DNA of 64,000 nt from Streptomyces roseofulvus (GTDB lineage Bacteria > Actinomycetota > Actinomycetes > Streptomycetales > Streptomycetaceae). The stretch is taken from positions 6,634,001-6,698,000 of the forward strand of contig NZ_BAAAWE010000001.1 of assembly GCF_039534915.1 (NCBI RefSeq), given 5' to 3'. Below the pieces are notes generated by a model that did not search any database, had not been told where the DNA came from, and was given only the letters and a program-made list of their open reading frames with translations. Positions 49,589 to 58,645 of this stretch are shown in pieces (within the stretch, counting starts at the first letter, position 1; each line of letters begins with the position of its first letter). The translations under genes and the position numbers were made by a program.

Positions 49589-52312
49589 ATGCCAGACTCT
49601 GCGATGGGGACGAACGCGTCCTACGAGGCCGGTCCCGTGCTGCCGGTGGTGCCGGAAGACGTGCCCGGCACCCGCCGGGTGGTCCTGTTCGGGCCGCCCG
49701 GAAGCGGCAAGACCACCGCGGCGGAGTCCCTGGGGCGACGGCTGGGGCTGCCCGTCCTGCGGCTGGCCCCGGGCCCCCAGGACACCGGGATCCCGTACAC
49801 CGGGCTGCTCGAACTCGCGCTGGCCCTACCGGCCCTGCCCGCCGCGCGGGAGCTGACGGCGGCACTCGACGAGACCGCCGGCCGGTCCGGTTCCCCGGAC
49901 GATGCCGGTCGGGCACTTCGGCTGCGCCGCCTGACCGCTGCTCTGCTGCAGGAGGCACCGCCCATGACCCTGGTGGTGGACAACGCCCAGTGGCTGGACG
50001 CCGGCAGTGCGGCCGTGCTGGGCTGGGCGCTGCGCCTGACCCCGGACCTTCCCGTCATCGCGGCCGAGCGCACCCGGCGCCCGCAGGCCGGCTGCCACTG
50101 GTGCGGGGAGGACGCGCGCGCGGTACGCATCCCGCCCCTGACGGCCCCGCAGGTCGCGACTCTGCTGTCCCCGTACGGGCTCGCCGCCCGCGAAGTCACG
50201 CGCATCCACGCTCGCAGTGGCGGGAACCCGGCCCTGGCGCTGGCGCTGGCCGACTCCGCGCGCCCGCTCCCGGACCGGGACGGTGAAGGCACGTCGGCCC
50301 TGCCGCCGACGGCCCGCCGACTGGTGGGCGAGTGGCTGGACGAGGTACCGGCCCAGGTACAGGAACTGCTGACGTTCGCCGCACTCGACGACCGGCCCGA
50401 CCTCGAACTGCTCGGCCGCCTCGCCGGCCCGGCGGCCGAGGCCCTCCTCGCCGAGGCCGAGGCAGCGGGACTCCTCGACGCCGGACAGTCCGACGGGACG
50501 GTGCGGTTCACCGCCTCCGCGATCGGCACCGAACTCGTGGCCCGGCTGCCGGGCCACGCGCGCAGGCGCCTGCACGCCCGCCTGGCCGAGGCCAGCCGTG
50601 ACAGCGTCCGCCGCGACCGGCACACCGCGCTGGCGGCCGACGCCGCCGACCCGCGGTCGGCCCTCCACGCCGCCCGTGCTGCCGTACGCGCCCGGCAGCG
50701 CGGCGACCACGCGCTCGCGGCAGAGCTCTCCCTCCTCGCCGCCCAGCGCACCCCGAACGACGACGGCGACCTGCTCACCGAACGGGCCCTGACCGCCGTA
50801 CGCGACGCCGCCCACTACGGCGACCTTCCCCGAACCCGGGCCGCCGCCCGCCTCGTCCTGGGCCACGACACCACCCCCGACCAGCGCGTCGACGCCCTCG
50901 TCGCCCTGATCGACGCGAGCGGTCGGCACCTGCACAGCGCGGACGAACTGTTCGCCGCCGCACTCCGCGCGGCGGCCGGACGACCCGACCTGACGGCCCG
51001 ACTCCTCATCCGCCAGTCCATCTGGGCCAACGTCAACGAGGGCGACCCCCACCGGGCGTGCGACCTGGCCGGCCGCGCCACCACCCTCGCCGAGACCGCC
51101 GGCGACATGACCACCACCGCCATGGCCCTCACGATGCGGGCCCGCCTCCAGCGCGTGCTCGGCCACCCCGACACCGAGACCACCCTCAGCCGCGCCCTGT
51201 CCCTGCCACGCGCCGCCGCCATCCCGGCCAACGGCACACCCCAGCACCTCGCCGCCCGGCACGCCCTCTTCGACGACCACCCCGAGGACGCCCGCACCGC
51301 GCTGCTTCCCCTCCTCGTCGAAGCCGAGCGCACCGGAGACACGGAGGCGACCGTGGACATCCGGCGCAGCCTCGCCGAGGCCGAACTCCGCGCGGGACGG
51401 TGCGCCAGAGCACTCGACCACGCCCACCGTGCCCAGGCCCTGACCGACATGACCTCCCTGTCACCCGCACCGGCGTGCTACACCTCCGCCCTCGTCGAGG
51501 GCGCCGCCCGTCGCACCGACGTCGCCCTCCTCCACGCACGCCGCGGAGTCGACACCGCCCGGCAGGAGGACAACAAGGTCTTCCTCTCCCGCAACCTCTT
51601 CGCCCTCGGCCACCTCCTCCTGGCCACCGGCCGCCCCAAGGAAGCCCTGGAGGCTCTGGAAGAGGTGCGGGACCTGGAGGGACTCCAGCAGGTCCGCGAC
51701 CCCTCCGTCCTGCGCTGGCATCCCGAACTCGCCGAGACGCTCGTCGCCCTCGGCCGCCTCGACCAGGCGCAGAGCCTGCTGGACGAGACCCGCCGCACAG
51801 CGATCGATCTCGGCAGGCACATGGTCCTTCCTCCGCTCGAACGCGCCCAGGCGCTCCTGGACGCCGCCCGTGGCGACTACGACACCGCGGCCCGGCGCCT
51901 CACCGACGCGGCCGGCCACCTCCGCCACCTCCCCCTCGAACGCGGCAGGACCCTGCTGGCGCTCAGCCACACCGAACGGCGCGGACGCCGACGCGCCAGC
52001 GCCCGCACCGCCGCGCACAGCGCCGTCGACCTCTTCACCGCCCACCAGGCACACCCCTGGGCCGAAACCGCCGCGCACACCCTCAGCCGGCTGGAAGCCG
52101 CCCCCACGGACGACAACGCCCACCCCCGCCTCACCTTCGCCGAGCAGCGCTGCGCCGAACTCGCCGCCGCCGGAGCGAGCAACCGCGACATCGCCACCGC
52201 CCTCACCGTCAGCGTCAAGACGGTCGAAGCGACCCTCACCCGCGTCTACCGGAAACTCGGCCTGCACTCACGCTTCCAGCTCGCACACACCGTCACACCG
52301 GCACGCGAGTGA
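49589..52312 (+). CDS. LuxR-family regulator with N-terminal AAA ATPase
   Basis: 907 residues. Walker A is LFGPPGSGKTTAAES near residues 33-47, and Walker B is MTLVVDNAQWLD. A long helical TPR-like middle (RLLIRQSIWANVNEGDPHRA and similar repeats) ends in a LuxR/GerE helix-turn-helix: LTFAEQRCAELAAAGASNRD followed by IATALTVSVKTVEATLTRVY. Such large ATP-dependent LuxR proteins usually activate nearby genes in response to a ligand or protein. It is divergent from the secreted M4 protease (178-base gap), which is the most likely target. ATG 49589 or 49604 may be the start. Confidence 0.88.
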   Translation: MPDSAMGTNASYEAGPVLPVVPEDVPGTRRVVLFGPPGSGKTTAAESLGRRLGLPVLRLAPGPQDTGIPYTGLLELALALPALPAARELTAALDETAGRSGSPDDAGRALRLRRLTAALLQEAPPMTLVVDNAQWLDAGSAAVLGWALRLTPDLPVIAAERTRRPQAGCHWCGEDARAVRIPPLTAPQVATLLSPYGLAAREVTRIHARSGGNPALALALADSARPLPDRDGEGTSALPPTARRLVGEWLDEVPAQVQELLTFAALDDRPDLELLGRLAGPAAEALLAEAEAAGLLDAGQSDGTVRFTASAIGTELVARLPGHARRRLHARLAEASRDSVRRDRHTALAADAADPRSALHAARAAVRARQRGDHALAAELSLLAAQRTPNDDGDLLTERALTAVRDAAHYGDLPRTRAAARLVLGHDTTPDQRVDALVALIDASGRHLHSADELFAAALRAAAGRPDLTARLLIRQSIWANVNEGDPHRACDLAGRATTLAETAGDMTTTAMALTMRARLQRVLGHPDTETTLSRALSLPRAAAIPANGTPQHLAARHALFDDHPEDARTALLPLLVEAERTGDTEATVDIRRSLAEAELRAGRCARALDHAHRAQALTDMTSLSPAPACYTSALVEGAARRTDVALLHARRGVDTARQEDNKVFLSRNLFALGHLLLATGRPKEALEALEEVRDLEGLQQVRDPSVLRWHPELAETLVALGRLDQAQSLLDETRRTAIDLGRHMVLPPLERAQALLDAARGDYDTAARRLTDAAGHLRHLPLERGRTLLALSHTERRGRRRASARTAAHSAVDLFTAHQAHPWAETAAHTLSRLEAAPTDDNAHPRLTFAEQRCAELAAAGASNRDIATALTVSVKTVEATLTRVYRKLGLHSRFQLAHTVTPARE

Positions 52313-52314
52313 GC

Positions 52315-52345
52315 CACCCGGGCGGCTGCGGGAGCCGCCCGGGTG
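52315..52345. terminator. Bidirectional stem-loop
   Basis: 13-bp perfect arms (CACCCGGGCGGCT and AGCCGCCCGGGTG) with a 5-base loop, immediately after the LuxR-type stop and 46 bases past the convergent oxidoreductase end. Confidence 0.8.
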
Positions 52346-52391
52346 CCATCGCGGCCCGGGGCCCCGGGGCAGGCGCCGGGACGCGTCGAGG

Positions 52392-53306
52392 TCAGCGGAG
52401 GGATTCTCCGGTGGTGTCGAGGACCGTGTTCGCCAGGTGCTCGAAGATCGCCCAGTCGTCCTGGGCGGGCCGCCGGCGCCGGTGGTCGCCCAGTTCGGTG
52501 TTCAGGCCGACGTACTGGGCGCCCAATCGCTCCAGGAGGACCAGGTCGGAGTGGAGCTGCTCCAGGGTGCCCTGACCCAGACGCCGCAGGTGGCGCGGGA
52601 CCGGCTTGTCGGTCAGGGCCAGGGGGATGGTCGGGCAGAAGGCCGGCGTGGGCCGGCCGGCCGCCGCCGCGTCGTCCGCCAGCGTGCGCAGCGCGGGCGC
52701 CAGTTCGGGGCCCTGCGGCCACATCGGGTGCCAGGCGTCGCCGTACCGCGCCGCCCGGCGGACGGCCGCGCGGCTGTTGCCGCCCACCCAGACGGGCGGA
52801 TGGGGCGAGCGGGCCGGGCGGGGCGCGGTGTGGACGCCGTCGAAGTCCACGGTGGGGCCGTGGAAGCTCGCGACCTCCTCGGTCCACAGCACGCGGAGGG
52901 CGCTCAGGTACTCGTCGGTGAGGGCCCCGCGCTTCTCGTAGGGCACGCCGAGCGCCTGGAAGGCGTGGTACGCCCAGCCGACCCCGACGCCCAGCACCAG
53001 CCGTCCGCCGGAGAGCTGGTCCAGGGAGGCGCTGACGCGGGCCAGTTGCAGCGGGTGGCGCTGCGGGGTGATGGCCACCCCGGTGCCCAGCTCGATGGTG
53101 CTGGTCTGTCCGGCGAGCCAGGCGAGGGTGGTGAACGAGTCGTAGAACGGCGCGGGGGAGCGGCTGTGGGCGTCGGAGGTCAGGGCGATGTGGTCGGAGA
53201 CCGTCAGCAGGTGGTAGCCGAGCCGCTCGGCGGTGGTGGCCCAGCCCCGCAGTGTGTCCGGGCCGATGCCGGAGCCGAAGTTGGGGAGGTTGATGCCGAA
53301 TCGCAT
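52392..53306 (-). CDS. LLM-class F420-dependent oxidoreductase
   Basis: 304 residues. Bacterial luciferase-like TIM barrel: MRFGINLPNFGSG, LGYHLLTVSDHIAL, IELGTGVAITPQRHPLQLAR, LDQLSGGRLVLGVGVGW and PPVWVGGNSRAAVRRAARYGDAWHP. Actinobacterial members of this subgroup usually use coenzyme F420 for hydride transfer. It is 12 bases downstream of the acyltransferase gene on the same strand and divergent, as a group, from the cyclitol cluster, where it could reduce or oxidise an intermediate. Substrate unknown. Confidence 0.85.
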   Translation of the reverse strand: MRFGINLPNFGSGIGPDTLRGWATTAERLGYHLLTVSDHIALTSDAHSRSPAPFYDSFTTLAWLAGQTSTIELGTGVAITPQRHPLQLARVSASLDQLSGGRLVLGVGVGWAYHAFQALGVPYEKRGALTDEYLSALRVLWTEEVASFHGPTVDFDGVHTAPRPARSPHPPVWVGGNSRAAVRRAARYGDAWHPMWPQGPELAPALRTLADDAAAAGRPTPAFCPTIPLALTDKPVPRHLRRLGQGTLEQLHSDLVLLERLGAQYVGLNTELGDHRRRRPAQDDWAIFEHLANTVLDTTGESLR

Positions 53307-53318
53307 GGTGGGGGCCTT

Positions 53319-54548
53319 TCAGCGGGCGGGTCTCGCCGGTGCGGGCGGTGCGGGGACGTCGTCGTGCGGGCCGGGCTGCGGGGGGACGGCCGCGGCGGGG
53401 CGGGCGGGGGGAGTGCCGCCGGAAGCGGTACGGGTGGCGTCGGGGCGACGGCGCGCCTTCGCCCAGCGACGCATCGCGGGCCGCTCCACGCCCACGTACA
53501 GCAGCCAGGCGAGGGCCAGGCCGAGGACCACGCACAGCGCGATCAGCGCGGCGCCGACGGGGAGGGAGAACTGCCGCTGCTCGCCCAGGAGTCGGCGGCC
53601 GTAGACCAGGACGGGCCAGTGGACCAGGTAGAAGGCGAACGAGATCTCGCCCAGCAGGGTGAGGGTCCGGCCGCGCAGCCACGTCTTCCGGTCCTCCACG
53701 TCGAGGTGCGCGAGGGCGGGGATGAGCAGGGCCAGCGGCACGACCGTCGCGGCGTTCAGGGCGTACAGCGCCGGCAGGTACAGCGAGCCGGCGTAGCAGA
53801 GCGCGAAGAGCGCGATCAGCGGCAGCGGGCGGATGCCGATCCAGCGGCCCTCCAGGGCGATCCGGGCCATGACGATGCCCAGGACGAAGTCGAGCACCCG
53901 GGTGAGCGGGAAGACGTAGACCAGCCAGAAGCCCAGGGCCGGACCGGACTTGTCCGGCATCATCATGCTCGGCTCGGCCGGAAGGAGCGCGGTGACGACC
54001 GCCGGCAGGGCGATCACCGCCGCGATCAGCGCTCCGGCGCACCACCACAGGCGGCGCGCGCCGATCCTGCCGATCCACCGGTGCAGCAGCGGGAAGAGCA
54101 GATAGAAGAAGAGCTCGCAACCCAGCGACCAGCTGGGGTTGTCGACGCTGAAGTAGACGGACTCCTCGGGCACCCACGACTGCAGCAGGAGCAGGTTGAG
54201 GACGGCGGTCGTGCCCGTGACGGTGGCCGCCGCGTACAGCGCCATCGTCACGGCGTACATGACCAGGTGGTTGGGGAACACCTTGACCAGCCGCCGGCGC
54301 CAGAAGGCTCCGACCGTGTCCGAGGGGCGGGCCGACCAGGTCAGGATGAAGCCGCTGAGGACGAAGAAGAAGGAGACACCCACCCAGCCGGTCTTGCTGA
54401 AGACGGTGAACAGGCCCTCGGAGACGCCCTGGTCGGCGAAGGGCTTCATGATCGCCACGTGGAACAGGAAGACCAGGAACGCGGCGAAGAAGCGGACGCC
54501 GGTGAGGGAGGTCAGCCGGGGGCGGGGGGCGGTGTTCTCTCCGGTCAT
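53319..54548 (-). CDS. Membrane acyltransferase 3 family protein
   Basis: 409 residues with about ten membrane helices. The family opening is LTGVRFFAAFLVFLFHVAI with the catalytic His in FLFHV, then GWVGVSFFFVLSGFILTW and NPSWSLGCELFFYLLFPLL. The last 40 residues are Pro/Ala-rich. These proteins move acyl groups onto sugars or natural products at the membrane. It lies between an F420-type oxidoreductase and an MFS exporter, and might acylate the cyclitol product; that is inference from context. Confidence 0.87.
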   Translation of the reverse strand: MTGENTAPRPRLTSLTGVRFFAAFLVFLFHVAIMKPFADQGVSEGLFTVFSKTGWVGVSFFFVLSGFILTWSARPSDTVGAFWRRRLVKVFPNHLVMYAVTMALYAAATVTGTTAVLNLLLLQSWVPEESVYFSVDNPSWSLGCELFFYLLFPLLHRWIGRIGARRLWWCAGALIAAVIALPAVVTALLPAEPSMMMPDKSGPALGFWLVYVFPLTRVLDFVLGIVMARIALEGRWIGIRPLPLIALFALCYAGSLYLPALYALNAATVVPLALLIPALAHLDVEDRKTWLRGRTLTLLGEISFAFYLVHWPVLVYGRRLLGEQRQFSLPVGAALIALCVVLGLALAWLLYVGVERPAMRRWAKARRRPDATRTASGGTPPARPAAAVPPQPGPHDDVPAPPAPARPAR

Positions 54549-54625
54549 GACGCGCCTCCGGTCCGGTTCGGGGCGACCCGTGGCCGCGGCTCGGGTGCGG
54601 TGCGAGGGGCGTGTCGCACGGCGGG

Positions 54626-55831
54626 TCAGCCGACCGTCGCCGTGCGCGGGCCGCCGCCGGTGCTCGCCGCGGCCTCGGGGGCCTCGGCCTGCCGCTCGCG
54701 CCGGTCGCGGCGGAGCTCCAGCAGTCCGAGCACGAGTCCCAGGACGGTGACCGCGGCCCCGGCGACGGTGGTCCAGCGCACTCCGGCGGTGTCGACGACC
54801 CGTCCGCCGAGCCACGAGCCGCCCGCGTTGGCGAGCTGGAAGGCGGAGATGTTGACCGCCAGCGCGAGGGTGGGCGCACCGGCCGCGGCGCCGAGGATGC
54901 GGGTCTGCAGGCCGGGGATGATGGAGAAGGCCGCCGCTCCGAAGACGAAGACCAGGACGGCGGTCACGATCTGCGCCGACGCCGTGGCGCCGAACAGCAG
55001 CAGGATCCCGGTCAGCGCCGCGAGCAGCGCGCACAGGGCGGGCATCAGCGACCGGTCGGCCAGCTTGCCGCCGAGCACGGTGCCGACGACGGACCCCACG
55101 CCGAACACGATGAGCAGCACCGTCACGGCGCCCGTGGAGAAGTGGGTCACGTCGGTGAGCAGCGGGGCTATGTAGGTGAAGACGGTGCCGAAGCCGGCGC
55201 TGCCGAGCACCGTCATCGCGATGGCGATCTGGACGCGCCGGTTGCCGAGGACCTTCAGCTCGGACGCGGCTCCGCCGCCGGTCGCCGGGGCGGGGCGGAC
55301 GACCGCGGCGACGAGGAGCGTGGCCAGCGTGGTGATGCCGGCGACGGCCCAGAAGGTGGCGCGCCAGCCGTGGCTCTCGCCGATGAAGGTGCCCAGCGGC
55401 ACGCCCAGGACGGTGGCGAGGTTGAGCCCGAGCGACACCTTGGCCACCGCCGAGCCCGACTGGCCCTCGGGGACCATCGAGACGGCGAGCATGATGCCGA
55501 CGGCGACGAAGGTGCTGTGGACCAGGGCCGCGACGACGCGGGCGACGACCACGACCCAGTACGCGGGGGCGACCGCGGCGAGCACATTGCCCGCGATGAA
55601 GACGCCCATGAGCAGCAGCATCAGGGTCTTCCGCTCGATGCGCGCGGTGGCGATGGTGATGATCGGTCCGCCGATGACGACGCCCAACGCGTAGGCGGTG
55701 ACCAGGAGTCCGGCGGTGGGGATGTCGACCCCGAGGTCGTCGGAGAGGCCGGGCAGGATGCCGGCGATCACGTACTCGGAGGTGCCGACGCCGAAGACGC
55801 ACAGCATCAGCGCGAAGAGGGGGAAGGGCAT
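54626..55831 (-). CDS. MFS transporter, DHA1-type drug/metabolite exporter
   Basis: 401 residues from ATG 55831, twelve membrane helices. Opening LFALMLCVFGVGTSEYVIAG, then LLVTAYALGVVIGGPIITIA with the loop ARIERKTLML, as in AraJ/Bcr-type exporters. It diverges from the cyclase gene across a 266-base gap holding a palindrome, so it may export the product of the cluster and share its regulation. Confidence 0.88.
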   Translation of the reverse strand: MPFPLFALMLCVFGVGTSEYVIAGILPGLSDDLGVDIPTAGLLVTAYALGVVIGGPIITIATARIERKTLMLLLMGVFIAGNVLAAVAPAYWVVVVARVVAALVHSTFVAVGIMLAVSMVPEGQSGSAVAKVSLGLNLATVLGVPLGTFIGESHGWRATFWAVAGITTLATLLVAAVVRPAPATGGGAASELKVLGNRRVQIAIAMTVLGSAGFGTVFTYIAPLLTDVTHFSTGAVTVLLIVFGVGSVVGTVLGGKLADRSLMPALCALLAALTGILLLFGATASAQIVTAVLVFVFGAAAFSIIPGLQTRILGAAAGAPTLALAVNISAFQLANAGGSWLGGRVVDTAGVRWTTVAGAAVTVLGLVLGLLELRRDRRERQAEAPEAAASTGGGPRTATVG

Positions 55832-55925
55832 GGTGGTCCCTGGGATGTGAGACGGCCCGGCGGGCCGGGGTGCGGGTGGGGACGGGTGGCGCTCACCGTA
55901 ATGCAAGGCGCATGCATTTCAAAAT

Positions 55926-55936
55926 ACTTGACAAGT
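55926..55936. promoter_or_regulatory. AT-rich palindrome in the MFS/cyclase divergent gap
   Basis: ACTTG-A-CAAGT, within the most AT-rich stretch of the region (about 55913-55952, also containing TTGACA at 55928). The location between divergent exporter and biosynthetic genes suggests a repressor operator. No regulator gene is present in the visible cluster. Confidence 0.45.
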
Positions 55937-56097
55937 CATACATTGTGAATGAGTGTGTGTCGCGGCGGACCGATCGCCATGCGAGCCGGACGCTCCCAGC
56001 GCCTTGAAACCGCGGCCTGTCGAGCACGCGGAACCGGCCGGTCCCGTCGTCCGCCGCCCCCCCCCCGCCGCCCTTCCTACGTACGAGGTGTGCTCCC

Positions 56098-57375
56098 ATG
56101 ACCCCTTCCGACGTCCTGCGGTCCCGTGTCAGCGGGTCGCGGTCCAGTGACGGCGCCGCGCAGGAGCCGTCCGGGCTCTTCACCTTCAGCCAGCAGGTCG
56201 ACTCCTGGGTCGTACGGACGGCCAAGCCCGTCAGTTACGAGATCCGCTTCGTCGACGACGTGCTCGACCCCTCCAGCTCCGACCTCGTCGAGGCGGGCTC
56301 CCGGGGCGCGACGGGCGGGGACGCCGCCCCCGTGCGGCGCTTCGTCGTCGTCGACGCCCGTGTCGACCTGCTGCACGGCGACCGGATCCGCGCCTACTTC
56401 GACCACCACAAGGTGGAGCACCGGATCTGCGTCGTGCCGGCCGACGAGTCGGTCAAGGCCTTCGACACCGCGGCGCACATCATCCGGGAGATCGACGACT
56501 TCGGCATCGCGCGCCGCCACGAGCCCGTCGTCGTCATCGGCGGCGGCGTCCTCATGGACATCGTCGGCCTGGTGAGCAGCCTCTATCGGCGGGGCACCCC
56601 GTTCGTCCGGGTCCCCACCACGCTCATCGGCCTGGTGGACGCCGGAGTCGGGGCCAAGACCGGCGTCAACTTCAACGGGCACAAGAACCGTCTGGGCACC
56701 TACTTCCCGGCCGACCTGACGCTGCTCGACCGCTGCTTCCTCAACACCCTCGACCGACGGCACATCAGCAACGGCCTCGCGGAGATCCTCAAGATCGCGC
56801 TGATCAAGGACGGCGGCCTCTTCCAGCTCCTGGAACGCCACGGCGGCCTGCTGCTGGAGGAGAAGTTCCAGGGCCTGTCCTCCACCGGCGAGCTGGCCGG
56901 GGCCGAGACCCTGCGCCGTGCCATCCACGGCATGCTCGAAGAGCTCCAGCCCAACCTCTGGGAGGCCCAGCTGGAGCGGGTCGTCGACTACGGCCACACC
57001 TTCAGCCCCACCGTCGAGATGCGCGCGCTGCCCGAACTGCTGCACGGCGAGGCCGTCTGCGTCGACATGGCCCTCACCACCGTCCTCGCCCAGCACCGCG
57101 GACTGGTGAGCGAGACCGACCGGGACCGGATCCTCGCCACCATGCGGGCCCTCGAACTGCCCAGCTGGAACGACCTGCTGACGGGGGAGATCCTCGCGGA
57201 CGCGCTCCAGGACACCGTGCGCCACCGCGACGGGCAGCAGCGCCTGCCGCTGCCCGTCGGCATCGGCGGCGCCACCTTCGTCAACGACGTGACCGCCCTG
57301 GAACTCGCCTCCGCCGTCGAGGACCTGCGCGCGCTCCAGGACGCGGGCCGGACCGCCGAGCGGGGGACCCGATGA
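56098..57375 (+). CDS. Sedoheptulose-7-phosphate cyclase, probable 2-epi-5-epi-valiolone synthase
   Basis: 425 residues, longer than dehydroquinate synthase and typical of C7-cyclitol synthases. NAD-binding VVVIGGGVLMDIVGLVSSLY is near residue 146, then RVPTTLIGLVDAGVGAKTGV and NFNGHKNRLGTYFP. The metal ligands are Glu229 (NGLAEILK), His300 (YGHTFSP) and His316 (LLHGEAV), all present. These enzymes turn sedoheptulose 7-phosphate into a cyclitol, the entry step to acarbose-, validamycin- and cetoniacytone-type natural products. The choice of 2-epi-5-epi-valiolone over related products rests on overall resemblance and the CetB-like VOC gene downstream. First gene of a coupled operon. Confidence 0.82.
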   Translation: MTPSDVLRSRVSGSRSSDGAAQEPSGLFTFSQQVDSWVVRTAKPVSYEIRFVDDVLDPSSSDLVEAGSRGATGGDAAPVRRFVVVDARVDLLHGDRIRAYFDHHKVEHRICVVPADESVKAFDTAAHIIREIDDFGIARRHEPVVVIGGGVLMDIVGLVSSLYRRGTPFVRVPTTLIGLVDAGVGAKTGVNFNGHKNRLGTYFPADLTLLDRCFLNTLDRRHISNGLAEILKIALIKDGGLFQLLERHGGLLLEEKFQGLSSTGELAGAETLRRAIHGMLEELQPNLWEAQLERVVDYGHTFSPTVEMRALPELLHGEAVCVDMALTTVLAQHRGLVSETDRDRILATMRALELPSWNDLLTGEILADALQDTVRHRDGQQRLPLPVGIGGATFVNDVTALELASAVEDLRALQDAGRTAERGTR

Positions 57376-58214
57376 CCACGGCCGTCACGGACACCGCGGC
57401 CGCCGGCGACACCGCGGCGGCCGCCGCGGAACCCCGGCACGTCCTGCTGGCCGACGTCACCGCCCCGGCGGACGTGCACGGCGTGCACGGCGCCGCGGGA
57501 CTCTCGCACTGGAAGTGCCTGGCCGGGCGCCACGACCTGACCGGGGAGTGGGAGGCCGTCGAGTGGGCCAGCATCCCGCCGGGCGGAGTCAGCGGCGAAC
57601 ACCGGCACACCCGCACCGAGGAGCTGTACTTCCTCCTGTCCGGCGAAGGGGAGATGTACCTCGACGGCACCCCCCACCCCGTGTCCGCGGGCTCCCTGAT
57701 CCTCACCGGCCTGGGCACCGTCCACGGCCTGGTGAACACCGGCACCACCCGACTGGACTGGCTGGTCGCCGAGATCCGCTCCCCGCACACCAGCGGCGCC
57801 CTCCGGGGCCGCACCACGAACCCGTCCGGCGACGCCCCCCGCCGGCGGACGGAGGAAGAGGCCGACGTGAACGCCCGGATCCACCGGCTCGGCGACGAGC
57901 AGCGCATCGACCCCACCACCTTCCTCACCGGACCACTGCGGCTGATCGAGACCGTGACCGTCGCCGACGGCGAGAGCCTCGACCTCGCCGCCACCGGGAC
58001 CGAACACACCGTCTTCGTCCTCTCCGGCAGCGGCACCGCCGTCTCCGGCGACAGCGAGGCGCCGCTCGGCCCCGGAGTGTCGGTGACCCTGCCCCGGGGC
58101 ACGTCCGCCCGGATCCGCGCGGACCGCTCCGGCGCCGCCGACGGCGAACCGGGCGGGCTCCGGCTCTTCCACGCCGAACTCTCCCTCACCACGGCCGCCG
58201 TGGAGGAGGCGTGA
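57372..58214 (+). CDS. Two-domain cupin protein
   Basis: 280 residues, ATG overlapping the cyclase stop (ATGA). The first cupin (about residues 45-135) has the metal motif GGVSGEHRHTRTEELYFLLSG and GTVHGLVN. The second (about 170-270) has a weaker, possibly metal-free barrel (TVTVADGESLDLAATGTEHT, VFVLSGSGTAV). Cupins may act as isomerases, dioxygenases or epimerases on the cyclitol. The exact reaction is not deducible. Coupling to the cyclase argues for an early step. Confidence 0.8.
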   Translation: MTTAVTDTAAAGDTAAAAAEPRHVLLADVTAPADVHGVHGAAGLSHWKCLAGRHDLTGEWEAVEWASIPPGGVSGEHRHTRTEELYFLLSGEGEMYLDGTPHPVSAGSLILTGLGTVHGLVNTGTTRLDWLVAEIRSPHTSGALRGRTTNPSGDAPRRRTEEEADVNARIHRLGDEQRIDPTTFLTGPLRLIETVTVADGESLDLAATGTEHTVFVLSGSGTAVSGDSEAPLGPGVSVTLPRGTSARIRADRSGAADGEPGGLRLFHAELSLTTAAVEEA

Positions 58215-58645
58215 TCGTCACCGGGACCGGCACCCCCACCCGCGCCCTGGGGCCCGCCGGAGCCGCCGCGCCGACCTGGCGCTGCCTCGCGCGGCGCGGC
58301 ATGCTGCACAGCGAGTGCGAGACCTTCGACCACGTCGTCCTGCCGCCCGGCCGGACCAGCCGCCACGACGACCCGGGCGTCGAGCAGGCCGTCCACGTCC
58401 TGCGGGGCACCGCGGCGCTGCGGCTCGGCGGGACGGCCCGGCGGCTCGACGCGGACGACGTGGTGCTCGTCCCGGCCGGGACCGGAGCCCTCGTCGAGGC
58501 CGGACCCGACGGAGCGGAACTCCTCGTCCTGCGCGTCCTGTCCAAGGACGCGCACACCGCGCTGCCGCCGCGCGTACCCGAACTCCCCCCGCGCGAGCGC
58601 GCGATCGGGAACACGACCCCCGGCCCCCAGGAGCGTGTCGCATGA
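58211..58645 (+). CDS. Small single-domain cupin
   Basis: 144 residues from GTG 58211, overlapping the previous stop (GTGA) with GGAGGAGG just before. Cupin strands are FDHVVLPPGRTSRHDDPGVE, AVHVLRGTAALRLGGTA and DVVLVPAGTGALVEAG. The metal motif is degenerate: one His pair position (RHDD) and HVL remain. It may be a catalytic or carrier partner of the two-domain cupin. Confidence 0.75.
   Translation: MIVTGTGTPTRALGPAGAAAPTWRCLARRGMLHSECETFDHVVLPPGRTSRHDDPGVEQAVHVLRGTAALRLGGTARRLDADDVVLVPAGTGALVEAGPDGAELLVLRVLSKDAHTALPPRVPELPPRERAIGNTTPGPQERVA

Noticed and set aside
56057..56065. Run of nine C in the leader of the cyclase gene as a phase-variation tract
   Set aside because: It is outside the coding region and short runs of C are expected at this GC content; at most a sequencing risk.
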